Below the pieces are notes generated by a model. That model ran no database searches. It worked only from the letters and a program-made list of their open reading frames with translations, and was not told the DNA's origin. Positions 8,936 to 23,867 of a stretch of DNA of 64,000 nt are shown here, piece by piece. Numbering within the stretch: the stretch's first letter is position 1; each line of letters starts with the position of its first letter. Source of the DNA: Vibrio sp. SNU_ST1 (GTDB taxonomy: Bacteria; Pseudomonadota; Gammaproteobacteria; Enterobacterales; Vibrionaceae); assembly GCF_030563405.1 (NCBI RefSeq), contig NZ_CP130748.1:3162001-3226000 (forward strand), written 5' to 3'. A program made the position numbers and the translations under genes.

Positions 8936-8965
8936 AAAACGGCTACCTTTAGGTAGCCGTTTTTG
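8936..8965 (+). terminator. Intrinsic terminator after the Xaa-Pro aminopeptidase gene
   Basis: Stem AAACGGCTACC / GGTAGCCGTTT with a TTTA loop, followed by a T-run. The A-run on the left arm would also let it serve the convergent thi operon. Confidence 0.85.
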
Positions 8966-9019
8966 TTTGTCAGTTTCACATCATTGATGTTTCACGTGGA
9001 ACATCAGCCAATATGCAGG

Positions 9020-10132
9020 TTAACCAGAGTAAGCGCTGTGCCAGTCTCGCCACACCGGGTCGAACCCGCGTTGACGAATCATAGCCTCAACATCAGCTGC
9101 ACTTCTCTCATCACTTATCTCAAACTGCTCAAGCTCTTCTTCACCGGAAGCATAACCGCCAGGTTGGGTTTTAGAAGCCGCCGACATACTCGTGATACCC
9201 AAAGGCAGCACGTTATCGCGGAACGTTGCTGACTCACGAGTCGAAAGAGACAACTCAACCTCAGGATTTAATAGTCGATAAGCACAGATAAGTTGAACTA
9301 GCTGTTTGTCACTCATGATCGACTTAGGTTGTAAGCCTCCCTCACAAGGACGAAGACGTGGGAAAGAAATCGAGTAACGCGTTTGCCAATACGTACGTTC
9401 AAGGTAGTCTAAATGAGCTGCAACGAAGAAGCAGTCCGTTCGCCAATCTTCCAGGCCAATCAAAGCACCAATACCTATCTTATCAATACCCGCTTTTGCC
9501 AAACGATCTGGCGTTTCGAGCCGGTATTCAAAATCCATTTTGTTGCCACGCAAGTGGTGCTCAGCGTAGGTACTTGGGCTATATGTTTCTTGGTAAACCA
9601 TCACAGCATCTAAGCCAAGCGTTTTGAGCTCGGCGTAGTCGTCTTGATCAAGCGGCTGCACTTCCATCGCAAGATAGTTAAATTGCGCTTTGATATTCGG
9701 TAGCACCTCACGGAAGTATTTCATTCCAACCTTAGTTTCGTGTTCGCCGGTCACCAACAATACACTATCGAATTTCATCTTTTTGATGGCCGCGCTTTCG
9801 GCATCAATTTCATCCAAGGTTAGTGTGCGACGCTTAATGCGGTTCTCCATTGAGAAGCCACAATAGGTACACGCATTCGCACACAAGTTCGATAAGTACA
9901 AAGGAATATACAGCGACATCGTATTACCGAACCGCTTACGTGTTAGTGCCAACGATCGTTGTGCCATCTGCTCTAAGTAAGGTTCTGCAGCCGGAGAAAT
10001 TAAAGCCTTAAAATCTTCTAAGTCACGTTTGGGTTTACTCAGAGCACGTTCAACATCCGTTGCAGTCTTGCTGAAGATAGACATACCAATGTCATCCCAG
10101 TTGAGCTGTTTAAATCGATCAACAAACGTCAT
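9020..10132 (-). CDS. thiH: 2-iminoacetate synthase ThiH
   Basis: Radical SAM lyase of 370 residues that cleaves tyrosine to dehydroglycine (2-iminoacetate), the C-N unit of the thiazole ring in anaerobic-type thiamine synthesis. The [4Fe-4S] motif CANACTYC (CX3CX2C) is seen near residue 85, followed by GFSMENRIKRRTL. LLVTGEHE and the C-terminal region with TQPGGYASGEEELEQF are typical of ThiH. Last gene of the thi operon, starting 7 bases after the thiG stop. Its presence, with no thiO in the cluster, indicates the tyrosine route. Confidence 0.96.
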   Translation of the reverse strand: MTFVDRFKQLNWDDIGMSIFSKTATDVERALSKPKRDLEDFKALISPAAEPYLEQMAQRSLALTRKRFGNTMSLYIPLYLSNLCANACTYCGFSMENRIKRRTLTLDEIDAESAAIKKMKFDSVLLVTGEHETKVGMKYFREVLPNIKAQFNYLAMEVQPLDQDDYAELKTLGLDAVMVYQETYSPSTYAEHHLRGNKMDFEYRLETPDRLAKAGIDKIGIGALIGLEDWRTDCFFVAAHLDYLERTYWQTRYSISFPRLRPCEGGLQPKSIMSDKQLVQLICAYRLLNPEVELSLSTRESATFRDNVLPLGITSMSAASKTQPGGYASGEEELEQFEISDERSAADVEAMIRQRGFDPVWRDWHSAYSG

Positions 10133-10139
10133 AGCACTA

Positions 10140-10904
10140 CTACTCGTCTAGGAATGAGGTGAGCGGGCTTGAAGCAACCGCGTGAGATACCTGACCTGCT
10201 AGCCCAGCAAGGTAAGCCATTCGACCAGCTTCAACTGCCAGCTTAAAGGCAATCGCCATATCAACAGGCTGTTGAGAAGCAGCAATCGCAGTATTAACTA
10301 GAACAGCGTCCGCGCCCATTTCCATTGCACGAGCAGCATGTGATGGTGCACCAATGCCAGCATCAACAATCACAGGAACGTTCGCTTGGTCGATAATGAT
10401 CTCTAGGAAGTCTGCTGACGCGATTCCCTTATTAGAACCAATCGGAGCACCTAATGGCATCACAGCGGCGCAGCCTACCTCTTCTAAGCGTTTACACAAA
10501 ACAGGGTCGGCGTGGCAATAAGGCAACACAACAAAGCCATCTTTCACTAGTTGCTCAGCAGCATTAAGTGTCTCGATTGGGTCTGGCATCAAGTACTTTG
10601 GATCTGGGTGAATCTCAAGCTTTAGCCAGTTAGTACCTAATGCTTCACGAGCCAAGTGTGCGGCGAAAATTGCATCCTTAGCGTTCTTCGCACCAGAGGT
10701 ATTCGGAAGTAGATTAACGCCAGCATCAATAATTGGCTGTAAAATATCATCTTGCTCAGAACGAATATCGACTCTCTTTAGTGCCATGGTTGCCAGTTGA
10801 GAACCGGAAGCTTCAATAGCACTCGCCATCAAATGCTTGTTTGCAAACTTGCCGGTTCCCGTGAACAGACGTGATTGAAACGTTTTATCTGCGATGATTA
10901 ACAT
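10140..10904 (-). CDS. thiG: Thiazole synthase ThiG
   Basis: 254-residue TIM-barrel enzyme that makes the thiazole phosphate carboxylate from 1-deoxy-D-xylulose 5-phosphate, ThiS thiocarboxylate and iminoacetate. Motifs: [12 protein letters not shown] at the start, [29 protein letters not shown] (with the Lys that forms the imine), [13 protein letters not shown] and [29 protein letters not shown]. The start is the ATG at 10904, two bases after the thiS stop; an upstream in-frame start would overlap thiS and is rejected. Confidence 0.96.
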   Translation of the reverse strand: MLIIADKTFQSRLFTGTGKFANKHLMASAIEASGSQLATMALKRVDIRSEQDDILQPIIDAGVNLLPNTSGAKNAKDAIFAAHLAREALGTNWLKLEIHPDPKYLMPDPIETLNAAEQLVKDGFVVLPYCHADPVLCKRLEEVGCAAVMPLGAPIGSNKGIASADFLEIIIDQANVPVIVDAGIGAPSHAARAMEMGADAVLVNTAIAASQQPVDMAIAFKLAVEAGRMAYLAGLAGQVSHAVASSPLTSFLDE

Positions 10905-10906
10905 GG

Positions 10907-11116
10907 TTAGCCCCCTGCAATAGCTTGGAAAAGAGAGATGGAATCGCCTTCGTTGACGATGGTTTGTTGCCATTGGCTGCGTGGTACAACAGCGTTATTG
11001 ATAGCAAACACACAGCCTAAATCAGGTAGCGATAGTGCTTGGATGATGTCTGAAAGAGACGATGATTGCGCGACCTGCTCTGGTTGCTCGTTTATAGAAA
11101 TAGTTATGTGGCTCAT
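10907..11116 (-). CDS. thiS: Sulfur carrier protein ThiS
   Basis: 69-residue ubiquitin-fold protein ending in the required Gly-Gly (FQAIAGG). The C-terminal glycine is adenylated by ThiF and converted to a thiocarboxylate that donates sulfur to ThiG. I take the ATG at 11116, which overlaps the thiF stop as ATGA; the open frame extends a little upstream, but that part has no ThiS likeness. Coupled translation with thiF and thiG. Confidence 0.95.
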   Translation of the reverse strand: MSHITISINEQPEQVAQSSSLSDIIQALSLPDLGCVFAINNAVVPRSQWQQTIVNEGDSISLFQAIAGG

Positions 11117-11895
11117 TGTGCTTCTTCTTGTAGGTGTTGGATCGCAGTTGTATTGCAAACCGGACATTCGCTATCTTGCGTGACCATTAGGTTTTGCCAG
11201 TTCATGGTCTGGCCATCGAACAGTTTTAACTGATGCGTTGCGACTTTAAACTCGCCACCGCTAATACGCTGAATAGCAGCAAGAGCTTGGAGGTTACCTA
11301 TCGTTCCAACCACTGGACCAATAATGCCGCTATCACTACAACGCGTTGTTTGTGGATGATGTTCAAACGGGAAAAGACAGTGATAACACCCCTGCCGGTT
11401 CTGATAATCAAAGACAATAAATTGACCTCTCCAGCCGATTGCAGAACCCGATATCAAAGGTGTATTAGCTTTGAAACAAGCTCGGTTAACCTGCTGGCGT
11501 GACGCGAAATTGTCAGTACAATCCAATACGAGATCAGCCAACATGACTTCTAATTTAAGTTGGCTTTCACTCATTCGTTGATTGATAGTTCTTACTTGGC
11601 CTCGACCATTAAGCTCATTCAGTTGTTGTTTGAGTGCTTCGACCTTAGGTAAACCTAATTGGCTTTCCTTAAACGCTACCTGTCTCTGCAGGTTGGACGA
11701 ATCAACACAGTCATCATCGACCAACACGATTCTTCCAACACCAGAAGCTGCGAGATAGAGAGAAGCCGCATTACCTAAACCACCGCAACCCATCACCAAC
11801 ACATGGCTGTTTAACAGGTTTCGTTGCCCTTGCTCACCAACCTCAGGTAGTGCAATTTGTCGTTGGTAACGGATGAACTCAAAGTCACTCAGCAT
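11113..11895 (-). CDS. thiF: ThiS adenylyltransferase ThiF
   Basis: E1-like enzyme of 260 residues that adenylates the ThiS C-terminus. ATP-binding motif GCGGLGNAASLYLAASGVG near residue 35, then LVDDDCVDSSNLQRQ (Mg/ATP) and DCTDNFASRQQVN. Two CX2C pairs (CYHC and CPVC) form the structural zinc site. The start overlaps the 3' end of thiE by 11 bases and the stop overlaps thiS by 4. Confidence 0.95.
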   Translation of the reverse strand: MLSDFEFIRYQRQIALPEVGEQGQRNLLNSHVLVMGCGGLGNAASLYLAASGVGRIVLVDDDCVDSSNLQRQVAFKESQLGLPKVEALKQQLNELNGRGQVRTINQRMSESQLKLEVMLADLVLDCTDNFASRQQVNRACFKANTPLISGSAIGWRGQFIVFDYQNRQGCYHCLFPFEHHPQTTRCSDSGIIGPVVGTIGNLQALAAIQRISGGEFKVATHQLKLFDGQTMNWQNLMVTQDSECPVCNTTAIQHLQEEAQ

Positions 11896-13176
11896 AGCTA
11901 GGCTCCCGCATAACCTCTTTACTAGTCATTGAAGACCTAGGAGCCATCAGCTTATCGAAGAATTCGATCACTTTCTGTGGGTCTTCCGCTAATGTAATTG
12001 CGCGTACAACCGCTAAGCTCGATACACCACAATCCCAAACCTGCGCAGCTGTCGATTGGTCAATACCGCCAATAGCCACCGTCGGATAACCAACAAGCTT
12101 TTCTGTGTATGGGATGGTATCAATTAGCTGTTGGTACAGAGATAAACGCACCAAACCTTGAGGCTTCGATGGCATCTGTTTCGTCGTGGTCGGAAATATA
12201 TGGCCTAGTGCAATGTAGCTTGGATTGATTTGGACGATGCGTAGCAACTCATAATAACCATGAGTCGATAGACCAATCTTAATACCCGCTTGGCTCAGTT
12301 GGGAAAGGTTTGATTCTTCAATATCCTCTTGCCCAAGATGTACACCAAAAGCACCATGCTTGAGCGCAAGCTGCCAGTAATCGTTAATAAAAACCTGAGC
12401 GTTATGTTCTCGACCAAGTTCGATTGCTCGTGCGACTTGTTGTTCCAAATCTGCTTGCTTAGGGTTCTTAATACGCAGTTGAACTGTATTAATTCCAAGC
12501 TTGAGCAACCTTTCTATCCACGCAACATCATCAACTACTGGGTATAAACCGAGGCTATTTTTGCTCAACTCAGGGAAGGAAAGTGATGTCCCTTGGTTAG
12601 CCCAACCAACGCTTATATTCAGTCGTTCATCTTCAAGGATGGGGATAGGAAAGTCTTGATAATGTGCTGGCCATGTTCCACGTGAAACATTCGATGTAGC
12701 GCGAGCCAAGACCAATGCGTCTTCCCATGGAAACTCTAACGCCAATAATGTAAGTAACCAAGCGAAGTGACCACGACTATCTAACTCTTGATGAGCTGCA
12801 GTTTCGTTCTTGATAACACGATTAGCACCTAAGTGTGACCAGATATCTAACACAGCTGAATCATCGGAGACTCCGATATAGACGGTGTTCGAAGCTTGAG
12901 CCAAAGCAGCACAAACATCGGTCAACGCGGCTGAATTACTGTAATCAACAACATGGTTCAGTTCCGCTAACTGACACTCTGCTAAGGAATCAACATCATC
13001 AACAAAGCCAATAGATGGTGCCTGTTGAGCATCAACGATAGAGAAGTATCGAGTTGGGCTAACACCCAACTCAACTGCATCAGTTGCTAAACCTTGTCGT
13101 TTAGCAACCAATAGACAGTTTTGAACCTCTCCCGTTAACTCGATGTATTGAGATGGGATGAGAATCTTCACTGTCA

Positions 13177-13177
<1 letters not shown>
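11885..13177 (-). CDS. thiE: Thiamine-phosphate synthase ThiE with an extra ~200-residue N-terminal domain
   Basis: 430 residues, about twice the length of a free ThiE. The C-terminal half (from about GLYPVVDDVAWIERLLKLG) is a normal ThiE barrel: TVQLRIKN, FINDYWQLALKHGAFGVHLGQEDI, IGLSTHGYYEL, YIALGHIFPTTTK, VAIGGI and AVVRAIT. It joins HMP diphosphate to thiazole phosphate. The first ~200 residues have no clear motif, but HFAWLLTLLALEFPWEDALVLARA and the following Ser/Arg region recall the C-terminal helix of ThiD-type kinases with the catalytic Gly-Ser-Gly-Cys lost. I read this as a decayed ThiD-like domain fused to ThiE. The start overlaps the thiC stop by one base (TAATG). Confidence 0.93.
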
Positions 13178-15144
<1,967 letters not shown>

Positions 15145-15263
15145 TTAGCCATTATTTATAGGGATAAAAATGCTTGACGGATTAGATGCTACAAGAGGGA
15201 TCACGGTAAGAAATACAGTTGTGATCTGGAGATAGATCTCTAGAAGGATTCTAGTTAGATATC

Positions 15264-15350
15264 TACTCTTGTTCCCTTCGCAGGTATTAGCCTGATCAGG
15301 TTCAACGGATCCCGAGTTAACGGTCTCAGCCATATGGCACTCCGACAAGT
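15264..15350 (-). ncRNA. TPP riboswitch (THI element)
   Basis: On the minus strand the consensus blocks are present in order: CGGAGTGCC, GGCTGAGACCG, CCGTTGAACCTGATC, AGGCTAATACCTGCG and AGGGAACAAG. It lies about 140 bases before the thiC start. The leader after it contains a short CTAGAA/TTCTAG hairpin but no obvious T-run terminator, so control may act on translation. It will turn off thiCEFSGH when thiamine diphosphate is plentiful. Confidence 0.95.
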
Positions 15351-15362
15351 TCGATCGAGTAT

Positions 15363-15390
15363 ATAAAAACGGCTTGGATAAACCAAGCCG
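15363..15390 (-). terminator. Intrinsic terminator after crcB
   Basis: Stem CGGCTTGG / CCAAGCCG with a 5-base loop. On the minus strand it is followed by TTTTTATAT. It lies between crcB and the thi riboswitch and insulates the two. Confidence 0.8.
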
Positions 15391-15416
15391 AGTTGTTAAC
15401 AAATCGTAAGAAAGTT

Positions 15417-15800
15417 TTAAGACTTTATCAAAAGTTGGAAGCCGATCCATGCTGCTGAAATACTGAGAACCACGTTGAGCAACACATTAAGCCCCATCTT
15501 AAAGAAAGCGCCCTGCTGCATAAGAAGCACGTTATCCATCGAAAATGTAGAGAACGTAGTCAGTGCTCCAAGGAAACCGAGGCCAATGATCTGTCTCCAT
15601 GGTTCAGTCGCAACCATCTCATTTTCGAATGCGGCGATGAGCAAGCCCATAATCAAAGAGCCGATCACGTTAACAGTCAACGTACCGTAAGGAAAGCCAC
15701 GCCCTAACATCACTACACATAACTCTGAAATCAAATAGCGCGAACAAGCACCAAATGCGCCACCAATGGCAATAAAACCTAAAATAGATAGCTGACCCAT
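15417..15800 (-). CDS. crcB: Fluoride ion channel CrcB/Fluc
   Basis: 127-residue, four-helix membrane protein that forms dual-topology dimers exporting fluoride. Motifs: GGAFGACSRY in helix 1, GTLTVNVIGSLIMG in helix 2, GFLGALTTFSTFS (the Phe-box/Na+ site region) in helix 3. The start is the ATG at 15800 behind GGGAGG; a TTG four codons upstream lies inside that RBS. I searched the leader by eye and saw no fluoride riboswitch. Confidence 0.95.
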   Translation of the reverse strand: MGQLSILGFIAIGGAFGACSRYLISELCVVMLGRGFPYGTLTVNVIGSLIMGLLIAAFENEMVATEPWRQIIGLGFLGALTTFSTFSMDNVLLMQQGAFFKMGLNVLLNVVLSISAAWIGFQLLIKS

Positions 15801-15899
15801 GAATCCTCCCAAATAACAGTCCCTATATTCTAGCTTTACCGCCGATAAAAGCGAGGGTAGAACTAAGAATGCATGCGCAAAAATTAAACGTTACAGGTG

Positions 15900-17282
15900 T
15901 CACTTAACTTCAATATATCCCATTAGTCCCGTTTTCATGTGCTCAATGACATGACAGTGGTACATCCAACGTCCAGGGTTGTCTGCAACAAACGCAGCTT
16001 TCGCTCGACCATTTTTCCCAAGTAACACAGTGTCGGTATGGAAGGGTTCTTCAATTTTTTTACCATCAAGTTCCAATACAGTAAATGTATGACCGTGAAT
16101 ATGAATCGGGTGATGATATTGAGTGACGTTCTTAAGATCGAATATGTAAGTCTTACCTAACTCTAAAGTCACCAACGGCTCTGGAATATTGTCTTTGCTC
16201 ATTCCCTCCCATGCTCGCTTATTAGTAAGCCAAAACTTAGGCATGGACTTACCATCTTTAGATACTGGTGATACCGCCCCTTCCCACTCAAACACAAAAT
16301 CGATTTCTTCTGCGTTGGCGAGATCTAAGTTAGGCACGGGATTCAGAGGCAATGAAGGAAGTGTTTGGCCTTCTATTAACGTTGAATCTACAACCTCAAA
16401 CTCACACAAGGAGAATGGAAAACGCCCCTTCATTTGAAGGACACTCACTTGCTCGCCCACCTTAGGAGCAATCAGCCCAAGGTCGACACGCATACCTGGG
16501 CCAATTTTATGTTGAGTCAGCTTATAAGGTGTCTTTACAGGGTTACCATCAATGGCAATGACCCATGCTTCTGCCCCTTCAATAGCAATCGGATAGGTAA
16601 TCGTGTTATCAACATTAGCGATACGGAGCCTAGTCGTTGCATGTTGCTTCAATTGATAAATAGGTTCATGTACTCCATTAACGCTACTCCACTCTCCTGG
16701 CGTGCCCATACGAGCGCTGAGGCGGGGAATCATTAAGTCTTTCCACTGACCTTGTTTGTCGATATGCCAATGTTTAAGCATCAGAGCATGCTCTTCATCG
16801 AACTGAACTGGCGCGCTCTCTTCAACAATAATAAGGCCGACTAAGCCCATACCCAGTTGTTTAACGCTGTTCATGTGTGGGTGATACCAAAAAGTACCCG
16901 CATCTGGTGGCGTAAACTCATAGACAAACGTTTCACCGGGCATAATAGGAGGCTGACTTAAGAAAGGAACCCCGTCCATTTCGATTGGAATTCTCAGTCC
17001 ATGCCAATGAATTGTCGTCGGTTCTGAAAGCTTGTTGGTAAATCGGATCGTTACCTTTTCGCCTTGTCGACAGCGAATAATCGGCGCTGGAATCTGTCCA
17101 TTAAAGGCTAAAACATTAGTATTAAACCCCTTTACCAACTCAGCAGTTGAGGGCTCAGCAGTTAAGTCATAAACGAACTTTCCTTGTTCATCAACAGACA
17201 GCTTCATTGAACAAGCCGGCAGGACGGTTAGTGCAGATATAGCGAGAGATGATTGAATAAACTTACGACGGGAAATATCCAT
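15900..17282 (-). CDS. Tat-exported multicopper oxidase (CueO/SufI-like)
   Basis: 460 residues with three cupredoxin domains. The N-terminus has a twin-Arg motif (SRRKFIQSS), a hydrophobic stretch and LPACS, which could be a lipobox, so periplasmic or lipid-anchored. All four copper clusters are intact: HWHGL, WYHPHM, HHPIHIHGH and HCHVIEHMKTGLM, the last with the type-1 Cys, His and axial Met. That makes it an active oxidase rather than a SufI/FtsP-type protein with lost ligands. There is no Met-rich insert as in CueO. A strong Fur box precedes it, suggesting a ferroxidase or iron-linked role; the true substrate is not visible. Confidence 0.9.
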   Translation of the reverse strand: MDISRRKFIQSSLAISALTVLPACSMKLSVDEQGKFVYDLTAEPSTAELVKGFNTNVLAFNGQIPAPIIRCRQGEKVTIRFTNKLSEPTTIHWHGLRIPIEMDGVPFLSQPPIMPGETFVYEFTPPDAGTFWYHPHMNSVKQLGMGLVGLIIVEESAPVQFDEEHALMLKHWHIDKQGQWKDLMIPRLSARMGTPGEWSSVNGVHEPIYQLKQHATTRLRIANVDNTITYPIAIEGAEAWVIAIDGNPVKTPYKLTQHKIGPGMRVDLGLIAPKVGEQVSVLQMKGRFPFSLCEFEVVDSTLIEGQTLPSLPLNPVPNLDLANAEEIDFVFEWEGAVSPVSKDGKSMPKFWLTNKRAWEGMSKDNIPEPLVTLELGKTYIFDLKNVTQYHHPIHIHGHTFTVLELDGKKIEEPFHTDTVLLGKNGRAKAAFVADNPGRWMYHCHVIEHMKTGLMGYIEVK

Positions 17283-17324
17283 ATTTGTTGCCTTTTAGTA
17301 ATAACGACCAAAATGTAACAAAAT

Positions 17325-17343
17325 ATTGAGAATAATTCTCATA
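17325..17343. promoter_or_regulatory. Fur box upstream of the multicopper oxidase
   Basis: The 19-base site ATTGAGAATAATTCTCATA matches 14 of the 16 fixed positions of the Vibrio Fur consensus AATGANAATNATTNTCATT and contains the perfect palindrome GAGAATAATTCTC up to its centre. It lies about 43 bases upstream of the start codon, in the promoter zone. Confidence 0.7.
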
Positions 17344-17570
17344 AAGAAGTGTGGTTTGTGCTGTCGATTGTTTATAAAAGAAGCTGAGATAAGTAAGCAC
17401 TTACACTTTTAAGGCTAGATTCTGTTGAAGATAGGAATTATCGACTAAAAAATCGAATAATTAGAAAGCAAAAGGATTCCAAGATTTCTGCTGGGACGCG
17501 TAGTCTGGAGCCTTAAATATGCCAGGAACGCCTAGCTATCCCAACATTACTTTTCAGAAGCAACAGACGT
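17344..17570. other. Intergenic region with a degenerate copy of the tRNA-Trp trailer
   Basis: No gene is seen here. Bases 17486-17526 carry TTCTGCTG, a spacer and GGAGCCTTAAATATGCCAGG. This is a degraded match to the trailer beside tRNA-Trp at 17587-17613 (TTCTGCTG, AGGCTTTAAATATGGCAGG), so a duplicated trailer or the scar of a lost tRNA gene is likely. Confidence 0.4.
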
Positions 17571-17601
17571 AAAAAAGCCCCAGCATTTCTGCTGAGGCTT
17601 T
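17571..17601 (-). terminator. rrn operon terminator after tRNA-Trp
   Basis: On the minus strand the stem AAAGCC-CAGCA / TGCTG-GGCTTT, with one mismatch and a 4-base loop, is followed by six T. It lies 6 bases beyond the tRNA-Trp 3' end and closes the rRNA operon. Confidence 0.8.
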
Positions 17602-17606
17602 AAATA

Positions 17607-17683
<77 letters not shown>

Positions 17684-17706
17684 AAAACTTTTTACTACTT
17701 CAGATT

Positions 17707-17733
17707 CGAAAAAACCTCGCACTAGGCGAGGTT
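17707..17733 (-). terminator. Terminator-like hairpin between tRNA-Asp and tRNA-Trp
   Basis: On the minus strand the perfect 8-base stem AACCTCGC / GCGAGGTT, with a 5-base loop, runs directly into TTTTTT. It has the form of an intrinsic terminator inside the tRNA tail of the operon, so tRNA-Trp may be made at a lower level, or the element may act only in processing. Confidence 0.6.
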
Positions 17734-17743
17734 ATCGAATAAG

Positions 17744-17820
17744 TGGCGGAGTGGACGGGACTCGAACCCGCGACCCCCGGCGTGACAGGCCGGTATTCTA
17801 ACCAACTGAACTACCACTCC
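17744..17820 (-). tRNA. tRNA-Asp (GTC)
   Basis: 77-base cloverleaf on the minus strand with acceptor GGAGTGG / CCACTCC, discriminator G and CCA end. Anticodon arm CGGCC-TGTCACG, anticodon GTC. It follows 5S rRNA by about 65 bases. Confidence 0.97.
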
Positions 17821-17886
17821 GCAGTGGTCAACTCACTAAGTGAGCGTCCATATCTCCAGGTCGGTCAACCTAAAGATTTAATTTGA

Positions 17887-18004
17887 AGCCTGGCGATGTC
17901 CTACTCTCACATGGGGAAGCCCCACACTACCATCGGCGCTATTGTGTTTCACTTCTGAGTTCGGCATGGAATCAGGTGGGTCCACAATGCTATGGTCGCC
18001 AAGC
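17887..18004 (-). rRNA. rrf: 5S ribosomal RNA
   Basis: About 118 bases on the minus strand, with terminal pairing GCTTGGCGA / TCGCCAGGC. The conserved stretches CCATGCCGAACTCAGAAG and GCGCCGATGGTAGTGTGGGG are intact. Ends are good to a few bases. Confidence 0.95.
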
Positions 18005-18093
18005 AAATTTTAAAATTCGGAAAGCTAATTTAAAAGTCTCTTCAAACTCATTCAAGGTCTGTCTTTGAGTCCACAAAACCCCTTGGGTGTTGT

Positions 18094-20986
<2,893 letters not shown>

Positions 20987-21355
20987 ATACAACCCGAAAG
21001 GGTCTTAGCGTATGGCAACTAACCAAGGTTTTTGGTTGTCATCAAGAAGGGTTAATTATTGATGACTGTTTGCCGGACTCAATTGTGAATCAAACTAACG
21101 TTTGATTCGAATACAAGACACTTGAATGTGTTTGTTGTGTTTATCTAATGAAAGATAAACATTGAGAACTTTTAAATTTGATTGAATTACTCGTAAGCAA
21201 TCAATCAGTCAGCTTTCCAAATTGTTAAAGAGCATGAGACTTTAAGAACCAGTGTTCTAAAATTCGCATTTTCTAAATACTCTTAGGGTCAAACACACCA
21301 ACCAACGACAAAAGAAGTGGTTTGGGTATGACTATAACCAAGAATATTTAGAGAA
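20987..21355 (-). other. Spacer between tRNA-Val and 23S
   Basis: About 370 bases, AT-rich, no gene. It carries a boxA antitermination site (listed separately) and the 5' strand of the long processing stem that encloses 23S. Nothing else recognised. Confidence 0.6.
21221..21234 (-). promoter_or_regulatory. boxA antitermination site before 23S
   Basis: Minus-strand TGCTCTTTAACAAT, matching the rrn boxA core recognised by NusB/NusE. It is the second boxA of the operon, placed upstream of the large subunit RNA as in E. coli. Confidence 0.8.
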
Positions 21356-21431
21356 TGGTGGGCGATACCGGGCTCGAACCAGTGACCCCCTGCTTGTAAG
21401 GCAGGTGCTCTCCCAACTGAGCTAATCGCCC
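21356..21431 (-). tRNA. tRNA-Val (TAC)
   Basis: 76-base cloverleaf on the minus strand. Acceptor GGGCGAT / ATCGCCC, anticodon arm CTGCC-TTACAAG with anticodon TAC, encoded ACCA end. Third tRNA in the 16S-23S spacer. Confidence 0.97.
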
Positions 21432-21501
21432 ACGATAGTTTCTTTTGTCTTCACTTTTAATAAAAGTGAAAATAAAAGCCATCCTTTACGCGGAGAAAGA
21501 A

Positions 21502-21577
21502 TGGTGGGTCGTGCAGGATTCGAACCTGCGACCAATTGATTAAAAGTCAACTGCTCTACCAACTGAGCTAACGACCC
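21502..21577 (-). tRNA. tRNA-Lys (TTT)
   Basis: 76-base cloverleaf on the minus strand, apparently identical to E. coli tRNA-Lys by memory. Anticodon loop CTTTTAA with anticodon TTT, CCA encoded. It is 2 bases from tRNA-Glu. Confidence 0.97.
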
Positions 21578-21579
21578 AA

Positions 21580-21655
21580 TGGTATCCCGTAGGGGAGTCG
21601 AACCCCTGTTACCGCCGTGAAAGGGCGGTGTCCTAGGCCTCTAGACGAACGGGAC
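21580..21655 (-). tRNA. tRNA-Glu (TTC)
   Basis: 76-base cloverleaf on the minus strand starting GTCCCGTTCGTCTAGAGG. Anticodon arm CCGCC-CTTTCAC, anticodon TTC, CCA encoded. First tRNA after 16S. Confidence 0.97.
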
Positions 21656-21746
21656 ACTGGATATTGAAGAACTTGGGAGTTCTTCGTCTCTTTACTTTTC
21701 TAAACCTAATCAATCTGTGTGGACACTCATCGTAAGTATCTTCGTA

Positions 21747-23301
<1,555 letters not shown>

Positions 23302-23532
23302 AAGATTTTGTGACTCAACGAATACTGACTTCAAAACTACTATGTAATTTTAAAGCTATTACCACCCCAACAGAATGGTAATGAATTGACTGTGCCAAAA
23401 TTAAGTAAACTTAATTTCGTATTGGTCACTCAGTTCATTGAAATCAATTTTGATTCCGAAGAATCTGTTTTATCTAACGATAAAACGTTTTGATATTCAT
23501 CAACGAGTGCCCACACAGATTGATAGGTTTAA

Positions 23533-23545
23533 ATTGTTAAAGAGC
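23533..23545 (-). promoter_or_regulatory. boxA antitermination site in the 16S leader
   Basis: Minus-strand GCTCTTTAACAAT, the rrn boxA core. A small hairpin with arms TTTGAGC / GCTCAAA lies just upstream of it, in the usual boxB position. Confidence 0.8.
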
Positions 23546-23580
23546 TTTTCCTTTTTGAGCTTCGCTCAAATCGGACGGCC

Positions 23581-23608
23581 ATTTTAGCGATTTAAGTTTT
23601 AGTGTCAA
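23581..23608 (-). promoter_or_regulatory. rrn promoter P2
   Basis: On the minus strand, -35 TTGACA (23608-23603), 16-base spacer, -10 TAAAAT (23586-23581), followed by the GC-rich discriminator GGCCGTCC expected of ppGpp-controlled rRNA promoters. Confidence 0.8.
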
Positions 23609-23719
23609 CCACTATTTTCAAAACTTTTTTCAAGCGCTTAGCTTGGCTAATTTGACCTGCTGATTCGTTTTCGCTTTTGAAACCTAAGCTTCGAAGCCAT
23701 CCCGTGTCAGCGAGGTGGC

Positions 23720-23747
23720 ATTATAGAGATTTCGATCACACTGGCAA
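23720..23747 (-). promoter_or_regulatory. rrn promoter P1
   Basis: On the minus strand, -35 TTGCCA (23747-23742), 16-base spacer, -10 TATAAT (23725-23720), with a GC-rich discriminator GCCACCTCG. The A/T-rich run upstream of the -35 resembles an UP element. Confidence 0.8.
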
Positions 23748-23867
23748 GCCCTTTTTGAAGTTTTTCTTACTTTTTTGATTGTTCGAGCGTTTTTTGTTCA
23801 AAACACCCCATTTTCACTAGTATTCCCCTTAATTAAGGGCTTAAGGTGCCTATATAAAGGAGGATTT

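Larger units (their letters stand above)
23302..23867 (-). other. rrn leader and promoter region, divergent from yrdA
   Basis: About 566 bases without a protein gene. It holds, in order from 16S outward, the leader with processing-stem sequence, a boxA, a GAGC/GCTC hairpin (boxB-like, near 23554-23571), promoter P2 and promoter P1. The last ~90 bases should also hold the yrdA promoter, which I could not place. Confidence 0.6.

Noticed and set aside
15801..15899. Fluoride riboswitch before crcB
   Set aside because: No crcB-motif consensus blocks could be found in the 100-base leader.
17325..17343. Fur box acting on the rRNA operon tail
   Set aside because: It lies beyond the rrn terminator and just upstream of the oxidase start, so the oxidase is the sensible target.
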